A program made the position numbers and the translations under genes. The notes under the pieces are model-generated. The model was not told the origin of the DNA and searched no databases. It saw nothing but the letters and a program-made list of their open reading frames with translations. A DNA stretch of 36,760 bases from Takakia lepidozioides (lineage: Eukaryota; Streptophyta; Takakiopsida; Takakiales; Takakiaceae). Shown here in pieces: positions 30,235 through 36,760 of this stretch; position 1 is the stretch's first letter; the number at the start of each line of letters is the position of its first letter. The DNA is taken from assembly GCA_030704615.1 (NCBI GenBank), contig CM060731.1, positions 50,307,241 to 50,344,000 on the forward strand, in the 5' to 3' direction.

Positions 30235-30585
30235 TCAAAGAGTGCATGTCAGCCTGCTCTAGAACAGATGGTGGGGTCAGTTGAATCGCATGCCTAATAC
30301 CAGACACCCTAAGACGATCGTTTCTTGGAAGCAAGACCGCCATGTTTAAGAGTAAGTCCTGGCAGAAAAGGGTAGAGGAGATTTGCAAGTACCTGAGTAC
30401 TAGGCAGGAAGAACTGACTGACTTGGAGGCTGAAGTGTCTAAGGCCATGTCGGAAGCACGAAGAATGTCCGAACAAAACAGCGTCAGGCATAAAACTTCC
30501 CTGAACTTGTTTCCAGTTTATAACATGGTGAGGACCTTAAGGATGATCTGAAGGGCCTACCTAACCTTGGCACTGATTGAAATCG
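30235..30585 (+). mobile_element. LINE fragment, same family as the 19.2-20.8 kb copy, opposite strand
   Basis: Plus-strand translation with frameshifts gives WWGQLNRMPNTRHPKT, SWKQDRHV, SWQKRVEEICKYLSTRQ and TSLNLFPVYNM, then DLKGLPNLGT. These align in order with RWWGQLQHMSNIRYPKLIDT, SWRKRVEEI, TSLNLFPVCDM and DLKGLPTLGT of the larger copy. It is a short dead piece. Confidence 0.7.
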
Positions 30586-30892
30586 TAAATCAGGGTGGGG
30601 TTCTTCCTTTGAACAATATGCTCTTGTTCCAGCCTATGTTCACAAGGCTACAGCAAACAAATGATCATGTTTCCCGTTTTAACCAGTATTTGTTGGGAGG
30701 GAAAATATGAGTGTGTGAATGTGGATGCCCTGTGATCCCTTACAGGGCGTCAGCCTCTCTTTCTCCCATCCGCAGGCGCAAGTTTAATAGCTTCGGTTTT
30801 CCAAGTTCAGTATCTTTGGCTGAGCTCTGGCAGTTTCACTGTCAGAGTGTTGTGAATGCTAGGGGTGACCCTTGCTATCGCTGTGGGGATCA

Positions 30893-36728
<5,836 letters not shown>

Positions 36729-36760
36729 ATTCGGAACTCCTTGTTGTTAGCTCTGAAGTG

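Overview
The window looks like nuclear DNA from a spore-bearing land plant, most likely a fern. The reasons are intron-rich genes with GT-AG splice sites, an intronless PPR protein ending in Cys-Gly-Asp-Tyr-Trp (DYW), plant-type proline dehydrogenase and ERD7-like genes, a plant-type ABCC transporter relic, and many LINE/SINE relics inside introns. Species assignment is inference. All exon coordinates come from reading splice sites, phases and protein motifs by eye, with no transcripts or database search.

Layout: (1) 1-11563 (+) is a large gene, cut at its 5' end by the window edge. It encodes a secreted-then-anchored protein with an Asn-rich beta domain, four thrombospondin type-1 (TSP1) repeats, EGF-like and CCxxGxLDxC modules, one membrane span and a long Ser/Pro-rich cytoplasmic tail. 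Introns 11 and 12 carry a LINE relic, a tRNA-derived SINE and an array of their shared 3' tails. (2) 12-14.1 kb is repeat-rich: two more SINE copies and a minisatellite. (3) 14.3-17.4 kb (+) is a four-exon proline dehydrogenase gene with three G-box motifs upstream. (4) 18.4-20.8 kb is mostly a decayed LINE on the minus strand. (5) 21.3-24.2 kb (+) is a single-exon 963-residue PPR-PLS-DYW RNA-editing factor, followed by a short tandem repeat. (6) 25.7-28.7 kb (+) is a seven-exon senescence/dehydration-associated (ERD7-like) gene with a 5' UTR intron and one probable GC-AG intron. (7) 29.5-36.7 kb (-) holds an isolated exon-like ORF, LINE pieces and a broken ABCC (MRP-type) transporter. The transporter has lost half of TMD1, the NBD1 Walker A region and the front of NBD2, and carries an in-frame stop and a frameshift.

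The intact genes are not a pathway cluster. Proline dehydrogenase (mitochondrial proline catabolism), ERD7 (dehydration response) and the PPR factor (organelle transcript editing) are independent housekeeping or stress genes. The most unusual item is the TSP1/EGF/transmembrane protein, whose layout resembles animal and algal adhesion or receptor proteins rather than anything familiar from flowering plants.
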